From Scleromatobacter sp039920745 (lineage in GTDB: Bacteria; Pseudomonadota; Gammaproteobacteria; Burkholderiales; Burkholderiaceae_C): a stretch of DNA of 64,000 nt. The DNA lies in the NCBI GenBank assembly GCA_039920745.1, contig JBDSDD010000063.1:7595-71594 (forward strand), in the 5' to 3' direction. The notes under the pieces were generated by a model. That model saw only the letters and a list, made by a program, of their open reading frames with translations. It did not search any database and was not told the DNA's origin. Positions 29,249-35,614 of the stretch are shown in pieces. The position numbers and the translations under genes are program-made. The stretch's first letter is position 1, and each line of letters starts with the position of its first letter.

Positions 29249-29608
29249 ATGAACGAACCGACTTGCACACCCGGGGAGCTTGCTGCCGCTCGGAAGGTGC
29301 TCGCCTTAATCGATCTGTTCCGGGCGACCGACCCCGACATGAATATGGGTGAGGCCGTCAGTTTCTTGGTAGTGGCTGCATCGGATGGCATCTCTCTGTC
29401 GGGCCTGAAGACCAAGGGACAGTTCGGCAAGTCTTCCGCTACCCGCCACGCGCAGTCGCTGGGTGCGAAGGGAGGGCGCGGTAAGAGGCAACCAATGGGC
29501 TTGATCTCCTCCCGGGAGAATCGCCTGGAGGCCCGACGCAAGGTGCTGGAGTTGACCCCGAAGGGTGAGCTTCTAGCGCAGCAGGTGCGGCACGTCATGG
29601 GGCTCTGA
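29249..29608 (+). CDS. Winged-helix (MarR-like) regulator
   Basis: 119 residues. First helix ELAAARKVLALIDLFRATD, second helix MGEAVSFLVVAASDG, recognition-type segment GKSSATRHAQSLG, then a wing (SSRENRLEARRKVLELTPKG) and a last helix ELLAQQVRHVMG. This order is that of MarR-type winged-helix proteins; phages use similar ones as control proteins. The only plus-strand gene beside the recombinase, divergent from the minus array, so a likely regulator of the element. DNA target unknown. Confidence 0.6.
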   Translation: MNEPTCTPGELAAARKVLALIDLFRATDPDMNMGEAVSFLVVAASDGISLSGLKTKGQFGKSSATRHAQSLGAKGGRGKRQPMGLISSRENRLEARRKVLELTPKGELLAQQVRHVMGL

Positions 29609-29942
29609 GGTGATCATCCCCAGGTGATTCGCAGAGGCCGGCCAGCAATCGGCATCGCGCCCGTTGACGTGGGCATTAGGGCTGCATCCTTCGGGCGCGT
29701 CAACAGGCGCGTGGAGGGGGGCACCGGGGGGATTCCTGAGTCGAAACCTGCGTGGAACCCTCAGACATTTTTTGGGCAATCCTCAGCGGACCCGATGCTC
29801 GCCACGCAAGCCTTTCAAAGACGCCTTCCCTCGGGCCTGGATGGGGTCTCGCGGAGTCGAAATGAGCGAGCCAAGGGGCAGGTGCCCAAAGGGTGTAGAG
29901 CCTCAGCAATCGCCAGCCTAACGCTCCGGTTAAGCTCCGGGC
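29609..29942. other. Region before the truncated lipoprotein, no supported gene
   Basis: 334 bp. Its right part (from about 29819) resembles 30189-30325: a CCTTCCCTCGGGCCTGGATGG string and the 31-bp leader just before the ATG. No credible coding frame. Confidence 0.5.
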
Positions 29943-29946
29943 ATGA
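29916..29946. repeat. Leader repeat, copy 1 (before the lipoprotein pseudogene)
   Basis: 31 bp, one mismatch with 30299-30329; both end at the ATG of a lipoprotein-type frame. Begins GCCTAACGCTCCGGTTAAGC. Probably a copied promoter/5'-leader. Confidence 0.7.
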
Positions 29947-30173
29947 AAACCATTGCTGTCTTATGTCTTACTCTTGCGGTCGCCTCCTGCGCCGCGCACA
30001 CGCAATAGTGGGTGAGATCTGACACTACGATCCAGGTCACCACGACCGACCTGTTGGAGTGCCGTGTGACAGGGAACAGTGGAGGCCAGAAGGCTTTCAC
30101 GGGGATGGAGATCGAGATGCCGTGCATGACATCGAAGGGCTACCACCTCAGCACGACGATGCCGACGCGATAG
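29943..30173 (+). pseudogene. Short lipoprotein gene with an in-frame TAG at codon 22
   Basis: The frame begins as a lipoprotein: MKTIAVLCLTLAVASCAAHT, lipobox VASC. Codon 22 is TAG (30006-30008). Beyond it the same frame runs on for 54 codons to a second TAG at 30171 with sensible protein (TTIQVTTTDLLECRVTGNSG, ending MPCMTSKGYHLSTTMPTR). So it is either a nonsense-mutated gene or one read through an amber stop. Preceded by the same leader as the intact lipoprotein at 30326. Confidence 0.6.
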
Positions 30174-30298
30174 GCTCTCTGACCATCAAGGGTGCCTTCC
30201 CTCGGGCCTGGATGGCGCCTTACGGGGCCTCAGTGAGCAACCCAAGGGGGTACGCGCCCGAACAAGGCCAAGCCCCAGCAATAGCCTGCAATGACTGG

Positions 30299-30329
30299 GC
30301 CTAACGCTCCGGTTAAGCTCCAGGCATGA
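30299..30329. repeat. Leader repeat, copy 2 (before the lipoprotein gene)
   Basis: 31 bp, one mismatch with 29916-29946; further similarity extends upstream to about 30189. See copy 1. Confidence 0.7.
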
Positions 30330-30586
30330 ACAATCCGCATCGCCTCTCCCTGCTTCTCTGTGCTGTGATGGCCTGCGCCTCGTGCGGTGCCTCCGAGGAC
30401 ACGGTCTTCACCTTGTACCGGAACAGTGCTCTCGACCCTCAGATGCGCATTCATGTCGCCACCTTTGATGCTGCCGATGGCGAGAAGTACAACAGCGAGA
30501 ACTGCACCCAGGCAGCCGAACTGTTCAGGGGGCAGCCGGGCGTGAAAACCCGCTTCTGGTGCGAGAAGGGCCACTTCAAGAAGTAG
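30326..30586 (+). CDS. Small lipoprotein of the element
   Basis: 86 residues with signal LLLCAVMACASC and lipobox CASC at residues 17-20, then a charged mature part with two cysteines (ENCTQAAE, FWCEKGH) likely bonded, ending in a basic His-Phe-Lys-Lys tail. No family known. Its leader copies that of the decayed lipoprotein upstream; proteins themselves are not clearly alike. Short prophage lipoproteins sometimes alter superinfection or surface properties; here that is only a guess. Confidence 0.6.
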   Translation: MNNPHRLSLLLCAVMACASCGASEDTVFTLYRNSALDPQMRIHVATFDAADGEKYNSENCTQAAELFRGQPGVKTRFWCEKGHFKK

Positions 30587-30648
30587 CCGCAAGCGCCCCA
30601 CCAAGAGGGGTAGGTGAGCGGAGCCTCCGCAGGCTCTGAATCGGCTCC

Positions 30649-30770
30649 CTACTTCTTCGCCTTTCCACATGGGTACTGCTTCGAGGTGGCGGCGGTGATG
30701 AACCCCGACGCTTCCCCGGTGTTGCTGAGCCAGTGCGGGTAGTATCCCGGTGAGACGTAAGGGAGGATGA
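30649..30770 (-). pseudogene. C-terminal remnant of an unidentified protein
   Basis: On the minus strand a frame without a start gives PYVSPGYYPHWLSNTGEASG, then FITAATSKQYPCGKAKK and stop. It has the look of a true protein tail and is cut at its 5' side precisely where the plus-strand DUF4393 gene begins, so DUF4393 insertion may have truncated it. Confidence 0.3.
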
Positions 30771-30771
30771 A

Positions 30772-31581
30772 GTGGATTTAATCGAATACACAAAAGCCCT
30801 GGGTGCGGCCGTCACGGCGTGGAAGGGAACCGATCTCCTGAAAGAGATCTATGGCGACGCGCTCAAGCCGGGCGTCGCACAAGTCGGAAAAGCGCTTGAT
30901 GGCGTGCTTGGTCTGGGCAACACGGCGCTGTATCCAATACATCTGTTGAACGGTCGTGCGAGGGCCGCCTTGGAGTCGAACCTCGAACGTTACCGCGAGC
31001 GACTCGCGAACGAGCCAATCGAAAAGATTGCGGAAGTGCCTGCAGAGGTCGGTGTTCCCATTGCCGAAAAGCTTGCATATGTCTCAGACCCGTCGCTTGC
31101 CGAGTTGTACGTCGAGCTTCTCGCTAAAGCGTCCCTCGTCGAGGACATGGGCCTAGCTCACCCGAGCTTTGTGAACCTCATCAACGCGCTCTCACCTGAC
31201 GAGGCTGCTTTCTTGAGAACCTGGGCCGCAGCAAGCAGCGCTCTGTTGGTGTTGCCGCTATTCGGCAAGCCGACGGAAGCTGTGCAGAAAATAATTGGCG
31301 AGGCGCTGTACGAGCCGCGCACGAGTGAAGGACTGGCCTTCCCTCAAAACTTGGACGCCTACATCAGCAATCTGGCGGGATTGGGTGTACTGCAGACGAC
31401 GTTTGACAAGCAGCGAATCCTGCCCGGCGCATATGACGCATTGGAAGCACAGGTGAAGACGCAGTATGCTCACATCGTCGCACCTGACGAACAAATTACG
31501 TTCAAGCGCGGCTTGGCGGAAGTCACCCCCTACGGGCGTATGTTTTTGCAAGCGTGCGGAGTTCGACCTCGCACTCCCTGA
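30772..31581 (+). CDS. DUF4393 (Abi-alpha-like) protein
   Basis: 269 residues. Start is GTG with GGGAGG 5-6 nt before it; no ATG in frame fits. The N-terminal ~150 residues match DUF4393, called abortive infection alpha: KEIYGDALKPGVAQVGKALD, LGNTALYPIHLLNGRARAAL, NEPIEKIAEVPAEVGVPIAE, YVSDPSLAELYVELLAKAS, HPSFVNLINALSPDEA. The C-terminus may be a sensor or effector domain. By eye less GC-rich than the host genes. Standalone cargo gene at the integrase end of the element; anti-phage role inferred from the family. Confidence 0.78.
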   Translation: MDLIEYTKALGAAVTAWKGTDLLKEIYGDALKPGVAQVGKALDGVLGLGNTALYPIHLLNGRARAALESNLERYRERLANEPIEKIAEVPAEVGVPIAEKLAYVSDPSLAELYVELLAKASLVEDMGLAHPSFVNLINALSPDEAAFLRTWAAASSALLVLPLFGKPTEAVQKIIGEALYEPRTSEGLAFPQNLDAYISNLAGLGVLQTTFDKQRILPGAYDALEAQVKTQYAHIVAPDEQITFKRGLAEVTPYGRMFLQACGVRPRTP

Positions 31582-31842
31582 CAAGGCGAAGTCACTGAAC
31601 TGACATTCCGTCGCCTGCACCGAGCACCGGGGCGAACTGGTCGGCTGTGGCCGGGGCGTTGATTGTCGAAGGCAACCAATTCTGCGGATCAATGAGCAAG
31701 GAGTTCCAGTTGGTCACGCAGAACGTGACGCAGAACATCCCTTCCGTTTGCTTGGTCGGAGCGTTGACCTCCTTCAAGTGCGTTGACCCCGCCTCAAGCC
31801 CTGTCATGCGCCCAGACAACTTAGTCTCGACCACCACCATGA
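31582..31842. other. Stretch without a supported gene
   Basis: Both strands have open frames (for example 31592-31840 minus), but no ribosome site, known domain or coding bias stands out. It contains a near-tandem CACGCAGAACGTGACGCAGAAC string at 31714-31735. Probably decayed sequence. Confidence 0.4.
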
Positions 31843-31850
31843 AGTGAGCA

Positions 31851-32157
31851 ATGGAAACCCATCGCCATCATCCTCGCTGCCCTGCGTACTTTGGCCTTGG
31901 TAGGATGTGCCACCCAGCTTGACACAGGAGCCGAGAAGGTGCGGATAGTGACCGCAGATGAAAAGTGCCGCAGTGAGTCCTTGGGCATCGTCAGCGCCGA
32001 TCAGCAACTTGGGCTGAACAAGGCGTCCAACTCCATGAATCGCGCAGTCAATGAAGTTGCCCGCCGGGGTGGCAATGGCATGTTCATCGTCGCGGCGGGG
32101 ACAAGTGGGTTCGATGGTCAGTCCGTCACTGCGGAGGCTTTGCGCTGCAAGCCTTGA
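31851..32157 (+). pseudogene. DUF4156-like lipoprotein with a disturbed start
   Basis: Mature part fits DUF4156: CATQLDTGAEKVRIVTADE, then GLNKASNSMNRAVNEVARRG, and QSVTAEALRCK at the end. Lipobox is LVGC, after a hydrophobic run (IAIILAAL, LALVGC). No ATG lies in frame before it. ATGGAAACCC at 31851 would give the frame as ATG-AAA-CCC if one G were removed, so a +1 insertion just after the start codon is likely. A TTG at 31891 could start a protein with only a very short signal. Either broken or started inefficiently. Confidence 0.55.
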
Positions 32158-32218
32158 GGCTCAGGGCTTGTCCAACGTCCCCGGGTAGGCCACCTTGGAG
32201 ACTCCTTCAGCTTGCCAT

Positions 32219-33976
32219 TCAAGCGAATGTCGATGTCTTCGAGGACTTGCGCTTCGGCTTCGCGTAGAGGTGCACGGGTGAGGCGAAGACCTTCGGCAGC
32301 GACAGCCCCGAGTAGGCGACCCGATCAAGTGCCTTCTGCTTGTCGTCAATCGTGCGCTCGGTGTACTTCTTGGCCCCCGTACTGCCGGTGACCTCGTGAC
32401 CACACAGAACATCGATCATCGGCTCGGCAACACCAGCGGATGCAAGCTTTGACCGCACCGTGTGTCGGAAGGAGTGGAAGTCGGGAAGCTCCTTCTCGTC
32501 CTCCACTGCCCGAATGGTCTTGAACCATGCCGAGAAGTAGTTGCTGGGTTTCGTCGGAGCCAGCTTGAGGGCAGGCCAGAGGCTCGTGGACTTTGCTTGC
32601 TTGATCGCATCCACGTAGTCGAGGAACCCCAGCCGAATCAACTCCGAATGCACTGGCACAAGCCTTCGACTCGCGGAGGTCTTCACCGTCTTCGTGTCGC
32701 CGAGGTCGGTGATGTGGAGCGATGCCACGCCATCAACAGTTTCGATGTCAGCTACTTCGAGTTGACACAACTCACCGACTCGGGCTCCCGTGAAGATGCC
32801 GAGGAGCGGAATCCAGTAGGCGGCGTCTCCTCCCGCATGCCAGTCATTGGGGATGTCGTAGGCCGTGAACAGGGGCAGCTTGAAGAGGGTTCCCAGTTGC
32901 TCTCCGCTCCATGGACGGCGTGGCGAGGTGGTCGTGTACTCGATTGCCAAGCCCTCCCAAGGGTTCCGCGTGAGTAGCTCAAGCTCCCGGTGGGCGAAGT
33001 TGAGGAAGCCCTTGATGTAGTCGAACCGATCACGGGCCGTCTTGGCTGTGACGCCTTGATCCAGCAGGGCGTTTCGGCAGTCAACCCCCTGTGCCCGGGT
33101 GAGGGATGCGATGGGTGGGTTACCTGTGGCCTCCTCGTACAAGCCGAGGGCCTTTTCCGCTGCCTTCACGGTCTGAGGCCGGCGCGTCTTGGACAGCTTC
33201 CACTGAGGCAGCACATCACGAAGGAAGGTTGGCTTGGCCTGCTTCATCTTCGTGGGAGTCGGTGCCTCCGGCGTCTCGATCACGTTGCCCGCATCCCGCT
33301 CCGTCACGTCCTGCCATGCTTTGCGATAAGCCTTCAGGCACACACGGAGGGCGTCGAGTGCTCCGGGCACCTTCGCGTCGAACGTGAGGCCCAAGGCCAG
33401 CGCCTCCGCCTTCACGAACGGGAGCACAGCCGCGACCCGCTGCGTTGCCATCTGTATGGCGGCTTGCCGGTTGATGGCCTCATTCACGTCGCCAAGCTCC
33501 AGGAGGAGATCCAGAGGCATCCCTTCGAGCGGATCGAGAGGGGCACGGTCGGCAATGGCGCTGGGAGGCTCGTATGGCCCGATGGCGAGGCCGTGGGGGA
33601 TTCGGAAGGGGCGTGTGGCTTCGAGCAGCATGCGGGCCGTTTCGGGCTCATTGCGGAGCTTCTCGTCCATGCCCAGAATTCGCGCCGCCACACGCTCGGC
33701 CAGGAGCTTGCCCATCTCGGGCGTGACTCGTTCAACGACTTGAGGATTCAGGCCGTTGCGTTCCTCATCAAAGCGGATCGTCCATCGCGCCTGAAGCTGC
33801 GCCGCCTTGATGTTGGCGGAGGACAGGTCGGAGGTCTTCAGAGAGCAGCGATGCGCCCATTCGGATGGGTAGAGGGATCGGAGTTCCTGAGGAACCCGAA
33901 TCTTCCATTGCCACACCGAAGAGTCCGAACGGGGATGCACGCCAGCAGCGCGTTTTGTCATGTTTTCATCTGTCAT
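32219..33976 (-). CDS. int: Tyrosine-type site-specific integrase
   Basis: 585 residues. N-terminus (WQWKIRVPQELRSLYPSEWA) is the DUF6538-like arm domain of this integrase group; a core-binding helical domain lies in the middle; the catalytic domain at the C-terminus has TGARVGEL (Arg near 397), HSFRHT (HxxR near 500), CGHEVTG and the nucleophile in KKYTER (Tyr near 537). Lies about 100 bp from the right att core in ffs, reading away from it, so it is the integrase that inserted the element. Confidence 0.95.
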   Translation of the reverse strand: MTDENMTKRAAGVHPRSDSSVWQWKIRVPQELRSLYPSEWAHRCSLKTSDLSSANIKAAQLQARWTIRFDEERNGLNPQVVERVTPEMGKLLAERVAARILGMDEKLRNEPETARMLLEATRPFRIPHGLAIGPYEPPSAIADRAPLDPLEGMPLDLLLELGDVNEAINRQAAIQMATQRVAAVLPFVKAEALALGLTFDAKVPGALDALRVCLKAYRKAWQDVTERDAGNVIETPEAPTPTKMKQAKPTFLRDVLPQWKLSKTRRPQTVKAAEKALGLYEEATGNPPIASLTRAQGVDCRNALLDQGVTAKTARDRFDYIKGFLNFAHRELELLTRNPWEGLAIEYTTTSPRRPWSGEQLGTLFKLPLFTAYDIPNDWHAGGDAAYWIPLLGIFTGARVGELCQLEVADIETVDGVASLHITDLGDTKTVKTSASRRLVPVHSELIRLGFLDYVDAIKQAKSTSLWPALKLAPTKPSNYFSAWFKTIRAVEDEKELPDFHSFRHTVRSKLASAGVAEPMIDVLCGHEVTGSTGAKKYTERTIDDKQKALDRVAYSGLSLPKVFASPVHLYAKPKRKSSKTSTFA

Positions 33977-33989
33977 GAGGGTTGCTCAT

Positions 33990-34016
33990 GTGACACGGTG
34001 AAAGGACACGCTGGCG
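33990..34016. repeat. Right arm-type repeat of the element
   Basis: GTGACACGGT, then five bases and GACACGCTGGC; similar to 19981-20010, same orientation. Candidate integrase arm site 57 bp from the core. Confidence 0.5.
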
Positions 34017-34072
34017 ATTCGTAAGTCGTTGATTTGACTCAAGTTATTGAATCCAAACGACTTTTTCAGAAG

Positions 34073-34091
34073 AAGGTGACGAGCCTGACCC
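34073..34091. repeat. attR-side core: 19-bp direct repeat in the ffs end
   Basis: Same 19 bp as 19901-19919. Its last 16 bp form the 3' end of ffs (minus strand), so insertion restores the RNA sequence. Confidence 0.85.
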
Positions 34092-34173
34092 CGGCACTGG
34101 TCACAACAGTTAGGGCTGCTTCGTTCCCGACCTGACCCGGTTGGCCGTGCTTCCATGCGGGGAGGCCCGTCAC
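34076..34173 (-). ncRNA. ffs: 4.5S / SRP RNA (bacterial small type)
   Basis: 98 nt. The conserved SRP loop is seen on the minus strand: GGGTCAGGTCGGGAACGAAG then CAGCCCTAA. The 5' end GTGACGGGCC pairs with the 3' end GGCTCGTCAC, which fixes the limits. A TACAAT -10 box lies about 6 nt before the start (34179-34184). The RNA scaffolds Ffh for co-translational membrane targeting. Its 3' end is used as the integration site of the element, and a terminator no longer follows directly. Confidence 0.93.
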
Positions 34174-34221
34174 TGACGATTGTAGGCGACTCCGGAGGTC
34201 ATTTCCGGCTCGCCAATGAAA

Positions 34222-34266
34222 ACGCCTCGTGAAATACACACCCGCAGATGCGCCGCACGAGGCGTC
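34222..34266 (-). terminator. Terminator after purM
   Basis: Arms CGCCTCGTG and CACGAGGCG with a ~22-nt loop, followed on the minus strand by TTTTC. It lies just past the purM stop and before the ffs promoter, so it separates the two. Confidence 0.8.
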
Positions 34267-34284
34267 AGAGCCGAAACAGGCCGA

Positions 34285-35409
34285 TCAGCGCAGCTGCAGG
34301 TCGTCGTCGCCGAAACGGATGTTCAACGGCTCGATCAGCAGTTGCTTCGGCCCGTCCTCGACCGTACCGGCGATGCAGGCGCCGATGCCGAGGTCTTCGG
34401 CGATCTGGCAGGCCTGCGCGGCTTGGTCGGCGGGCATGAACAGGGCAAAGCCGGCGCCCATGTTGAGGGTGCTGTAGGCCTCGCGGTCGTCGTGCTTGGC
34501 CCATTGCTGAATGAACTTCAGCACTGGTGGCACGGCGGGTACGCGGGTGATGCGATAGGTGAACGGCTTCGGATGGCGCAGCAGCTTGCGCCAGCCGTGG
34601 CCGGTGATGTTGGCGCTGTAGTGCACGGTGAGGCCGGCGGCGGCCAGGGCCTCGGTGACGGGCGAGTACAGCGCGGTCGGGGCCAGCAGGGCCTCGCCGT
34701 AGGACACGCCGGACTCGACCGGCGTCATGTAGCCGTGCGGCAGGCGCTCGACGAGCTTGCGGGCCAGGCTCAGACCGTTGGCGTGGATGCCGCTGGAGCT
34801 CAGCAGCACGATGGCGTTGCCGGCGGCCAGGTTGTCGCCGACGGACAGGCGGCTCTTCGGGCTGATGATGCCGGTGCACGACGACGCGAGGTCGATGCGG
34901 CCGCCTTCGACGATGCCGGCAAGCGCAGGCGTCTCGCCGCCGCCCCAGGCAACGCCGCAGGCATCGCAGGCGGCCTTCCAGCCGTCAACCAGTGCCTTGG
35001 CGCGCTCCTTGTCGCTGAACCAGTCGCTGCCGCCGGCGGCCCAGTAGGCCTGGATGACCAGCGGCGTGGCGCCGACGGTGATCAGGTCGTTGATGGACAT
35101 CGCGATGGTGTCCTGGGCGATGCCGGCGTAGTAGCTCTGGCCGGTGAGCTCGGCCATCTCGTCGGCGACCAGCGCCTTGGAGCCGAGGCACTCGACGATG
35201 CTGGCGAGGTAGAACGGACCGACGTCGACGACGTAGGCCGATTCGCCGCGCGATGCGGCGACCTCGGTGAAGCCGTGGCCCTTGAGGTGCGTGGCGGTGG
35301 CTGCGGCGGCGCGCTGGGCGGCCACCTTCAGCGGGTCGATCAGGTCGTAGTTGACGCCGGCCTGTTCGTAGCTGAGCGTGCCGGGATTCGAGGAGGAATG
35401 CGAGGTCAT
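34285..35409 (-). CDS. purM: Phosphoribosylformylglycinamidine cyclo-ligase
   Basis: AIR synthetase: closes the imidazole ring of purines with ATP. 374 residues from ATG giving MTSHSSSNPG, slightly longer than usual because of the N-terminus; conserved YEQAGVNYDLIDPLK, the ATP-binding GYYAGIAQDT-like segment and GGGETPALAG appear in the expected order. An ATG 9 bp upstream is an alternative. Ends before a terminator; divergent from dnaX. Confidence 0.95.
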   Translation of the reverse strand: MTSHSSSNPGTLSYEQAGVNYDLIDPLKVAAQRAAAATATHLKGHGFTEVAASRGESAYVVDVGPFYLASIVECLGSKALVADEMAELTGQSYYAGIAQDTIAMSINDLITVGATPLVIQAYWAAGGSDWFSDKERAKALVDGWKAACDACGVAWGGGETPALAGIVEGGRIDLASSCTGIISPKSRLSVGDNLAAGNAIVLLSSSGIHANGLSLARKLVERLPHGYMTPVESGVSYGEALLAPTALYSPVTEALAAAGLTVHYSANITGHGWRKLLRHPKPFTYRITRVPAVPPVLKFIQQWAKHDDREAYSTLNMGAGFALFMPADQAAQACQIAEDLGIGACIAGTVEDGPKQLLIEPLNIRFGDDDLQLR

Positions 35410-35421
35410 CCCACACATTTT

Positions 35422-35524
35422 AGCCCCACGGTCGCTGTCCCCCGAGGGGAGGCTTCGCGCGCGCTCCCTGCCCCCGAGGGGCCGGCCGCGACGTGCCCGG
35501 CAGAGCCGGCTCCCGCGCTCCCTT
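35422..35524. repeat. Dispersed intergenic repeat, copy A
   Basis: AGCCCCACGGTCGCTG, then GCTCCCTGCCCCCGAGGGGC and CCGGCAGAGCCGG strings shared with 55522-55602; a weaker form is at 38017-38060. Looks like a small non-coding GC-rich repeat of the genome. Confidence 0.65.
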
Positions 35525-35614
35525 CAATTTCGTTCCCGCAGGTCAGCGCCGGCGGCGGCAATTGCTACGTCCCGGCATCCTGGAGTGTCCGGCCGCGCCG
35601 GTAGAATCAATCAG

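Larger units (their letters stand above)
19901..34091. mobile_element. Integrated phage-like element in the ffs (SRP RNA) gene
   Basis: 14.2 kb bounded by a 19-bp direct repeat (aaggtgacgagcctgaccc). The right copy overlaps the 3' end of ffs; the tyrosine integrase lies next to it, reading inward. Gene content is phage-like: integrase, serine recombinase, BRO-N antirepressor-type proteins, DUF1376-like proteins, gp14-like internal virion protein and a likely virion surface protein, with TIR-like and DUF4393 defence-type cargo. Terminase, portal, major capsid, tail and lysis genes are absent. Short lipoproteins and small unknown genes fill the rest. By eye, the base composition is less GC-rich than the flanks. 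Best read as a satellite or a reduced prophage. Confidence 0.85.

Noticed and set aside
29916..30321. Half of an integron attC site (GCCTAAC ... GGTTAAGC), twice
   Set aside because: The opposite half with GTTRRRY is missing within 150 bp on either side, and a coding start follows directly. A copied leader explains it better.
31592..31840. 82-codon minus-strand frame and overlapping plus-strand frame
   Set aside because: No ribosome site, family pattern or neighbours to support either; reported only as a gap.
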